Source: Muribaculaceae bacterium (GTDB lineage Bacteria; Bacteroidota; Bacteroidia; Bacteroidales; Muribaculaceae). From it: a DNA stretch of 64,000 nt. The DNA lies in the NCBI GenBank assembly GCA_017399915.1, contig JAFQAS010000059.1:1-64000 (forward strand), written 5' to 3'. Of the stretch, positions 63,401 through 64,000 are shown piece by piece. The notes beneath the pieces were generated by a model. The model saw only the letters and a program-made list of their open reading frames with translations, did not search any database and had not been told where the DNA came from. How positions within the stretch are numbered: the stretch's first letter is position 1; every line of letters begins with the position of its first letter. The translations under genes were made by a program, and so were the position numbers.

Positions 63401-64000
63401 ATGAATGATAGTGTAAACAAAGAAGAGGCAACTAATTGTCAGCCACCACAAGTGCCGCAAGATGAACCAATCTCGTCAAATTCGACAAGTAGGCCAAATA
63501 ACTCAAGCCAAATGCAAATGAACCCAATTGCGGTTTTGCTTATGAGTTTGGCGATAATAACGTTATTATGTATATGTGGGTATTTATTATATGATAAATA
63601 TATACATAAAGGTGAAAATAGCGAGGGGCCTACAGAGGTGGTTGAAGAAAATGCTACTGATACTATAGCCCAAGAGTTGCAATCGATAGAAGAAACGATT
63701 AATGGGGTTTCATTTAAGATGATAAAAGTAAAGGGTGGGGCATTTAATATGGGATCATCCTCAGGAGCTTATGATGAACAACCAGTGCACCAAGTGACGT
63801 TGGACGATTATTATATAGGAGAAACTGAAGTGACGCAATCTTTATGGGAAGCGGTAATGGGAATAAATATTGATTATTATCGATGTCAAGCAGAATATGA
63901 TTTCGGTTGGGTGTGTGATTTGCATGGATTCGGGCCGGAATTCCCTATGTATTATGTGTCGTGGAATGATTGTGTGGAGTTTGTGGCTAAATTGAATGAG
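63401..64000 (+). CDS. SUMF1/FGE-domain membrane protein (partial, runs off the right edge)
   Basis: The first 200 codons are open to the window end. A polar 40-residue N-terminal tail (NCQPPQVPQDEPISSN) precedes one membrane helix (PIAVLLMSLAIITLLCICGY, about 43-65). A spacer and the start of a formylglycine-generating-enzyme-like domain follow (MIKVKGGAFNMGSSSGAYDE, then DYYIGETEVTQSLWEAVMG, then YYVSWNDCVEFVAKLN). The active-site cysteines of true FGE would lie further downstream, so enzymatic activity cannot be judged; many Bacteroidetes SUMF1 proteins are not FGEs. The layout (cytoplasmic tail, single TM, outer domain) is like that of the zinc-ribbon protein at 59.3 kb. Confidence 0.85.
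   Translation, partial: MNDSVNKEEATNCQPPQVPQDEPISSNSTSRPNNSSQMQMNPIAVLLMSLAIITLLCICGYLLYDKYIHKGENSEGPTEVVEENATDTIAQELQSIEETINGVSFKMIKVKGGAFNMGSSSGAYDEQPVHQVTLDDYYIGETEVTQSLWEAVMGINIDYYRCQAEYDFGWVCDLHGFGPEFPMYYVSWNDCVEFVAKLNE

Overview
The window comes from an AT-rich member of the Bacteroidales. Several things point there: promoters of the Bacteroidetes type (TTTG, about 20 bases, TAnnTTTG), weak ribosome binding sites, a type III glutamine synthetase, a SprA translocon gene, type V-like fimbrillins, DUF4493/PCMD surface lipoproteins and an RprX/RprY-like two-component pair. The mix resembles gut Muribaculaceae or a relative, but the family is an inference. No tRNA, rRNA, CRISPR array, transposase or integrase gene was recognised.

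Layout. 1-3.5 kb: an MFS transporter, then convergently a MerR-type regulator and a SEL1-repeat protein. 3.7-8.3 kb: two paralogous S8 proteases with type IX secretion C-terminal domains. 8.4-15.3 kb: mainly housekeeping genes (cdsA, purM, an MltF-like lytic transglycosylase, a DUF3332 protein, a polyprenyl-type glycosyltransferase, a RluA-family pseudouridine synthase, fmt). 15.3-24.8 kb: a fimbrial locus with a DUF3575 barrel protein, a DUF5119 lipoprotein, two fimbrillins, a large tip-like lipoprotein and a DUF5106 thioredoxin-like lipoprotein. This locus is interspersed with copies of a short MITE-like palindromic element and bracketed by inverted copies of a 14-bp tandem dimer. 25.0-33.1 kb: ruvA-sprA on the minus strand. 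33.3-43.5 kb: an AGCS symporter, dnaB, a secreted LRR protein, lepA, nhaA and rprX-rprY. 44.0-52.9 kb (minus): a GH13 alpha-amylase and, upstream, a five-gene operon of DUF4493/PCMD lipoproteins with two paralogous outer-membrane barrels. 53.2-63.2 kb: a WbpM/PglF-like nucleotide-sugar dehydratase, a DUF4923 protein, a Dabb protein, an ABC-F ATPase with a degenerate second site, a second SEL1 protein with a zinc-ribbon membrane protein, a GIN-domain lipoprotein and glnN. A SUMF1/FGE-type membrane protein runs off the right edge.

How the parts fit. SprA is the outer-membrane channel that would export the two S8 proteases and anchor them through their C-terminal domains. The fimbrial locus and the DUF4493/PCMD operon are two separate cell-surface systems. 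The least explained items are the MITE-like repeat family, whose hairpin stems change sequence but keep pairing, and the DUF4493/PCMD operon with its recently duplicated domain.
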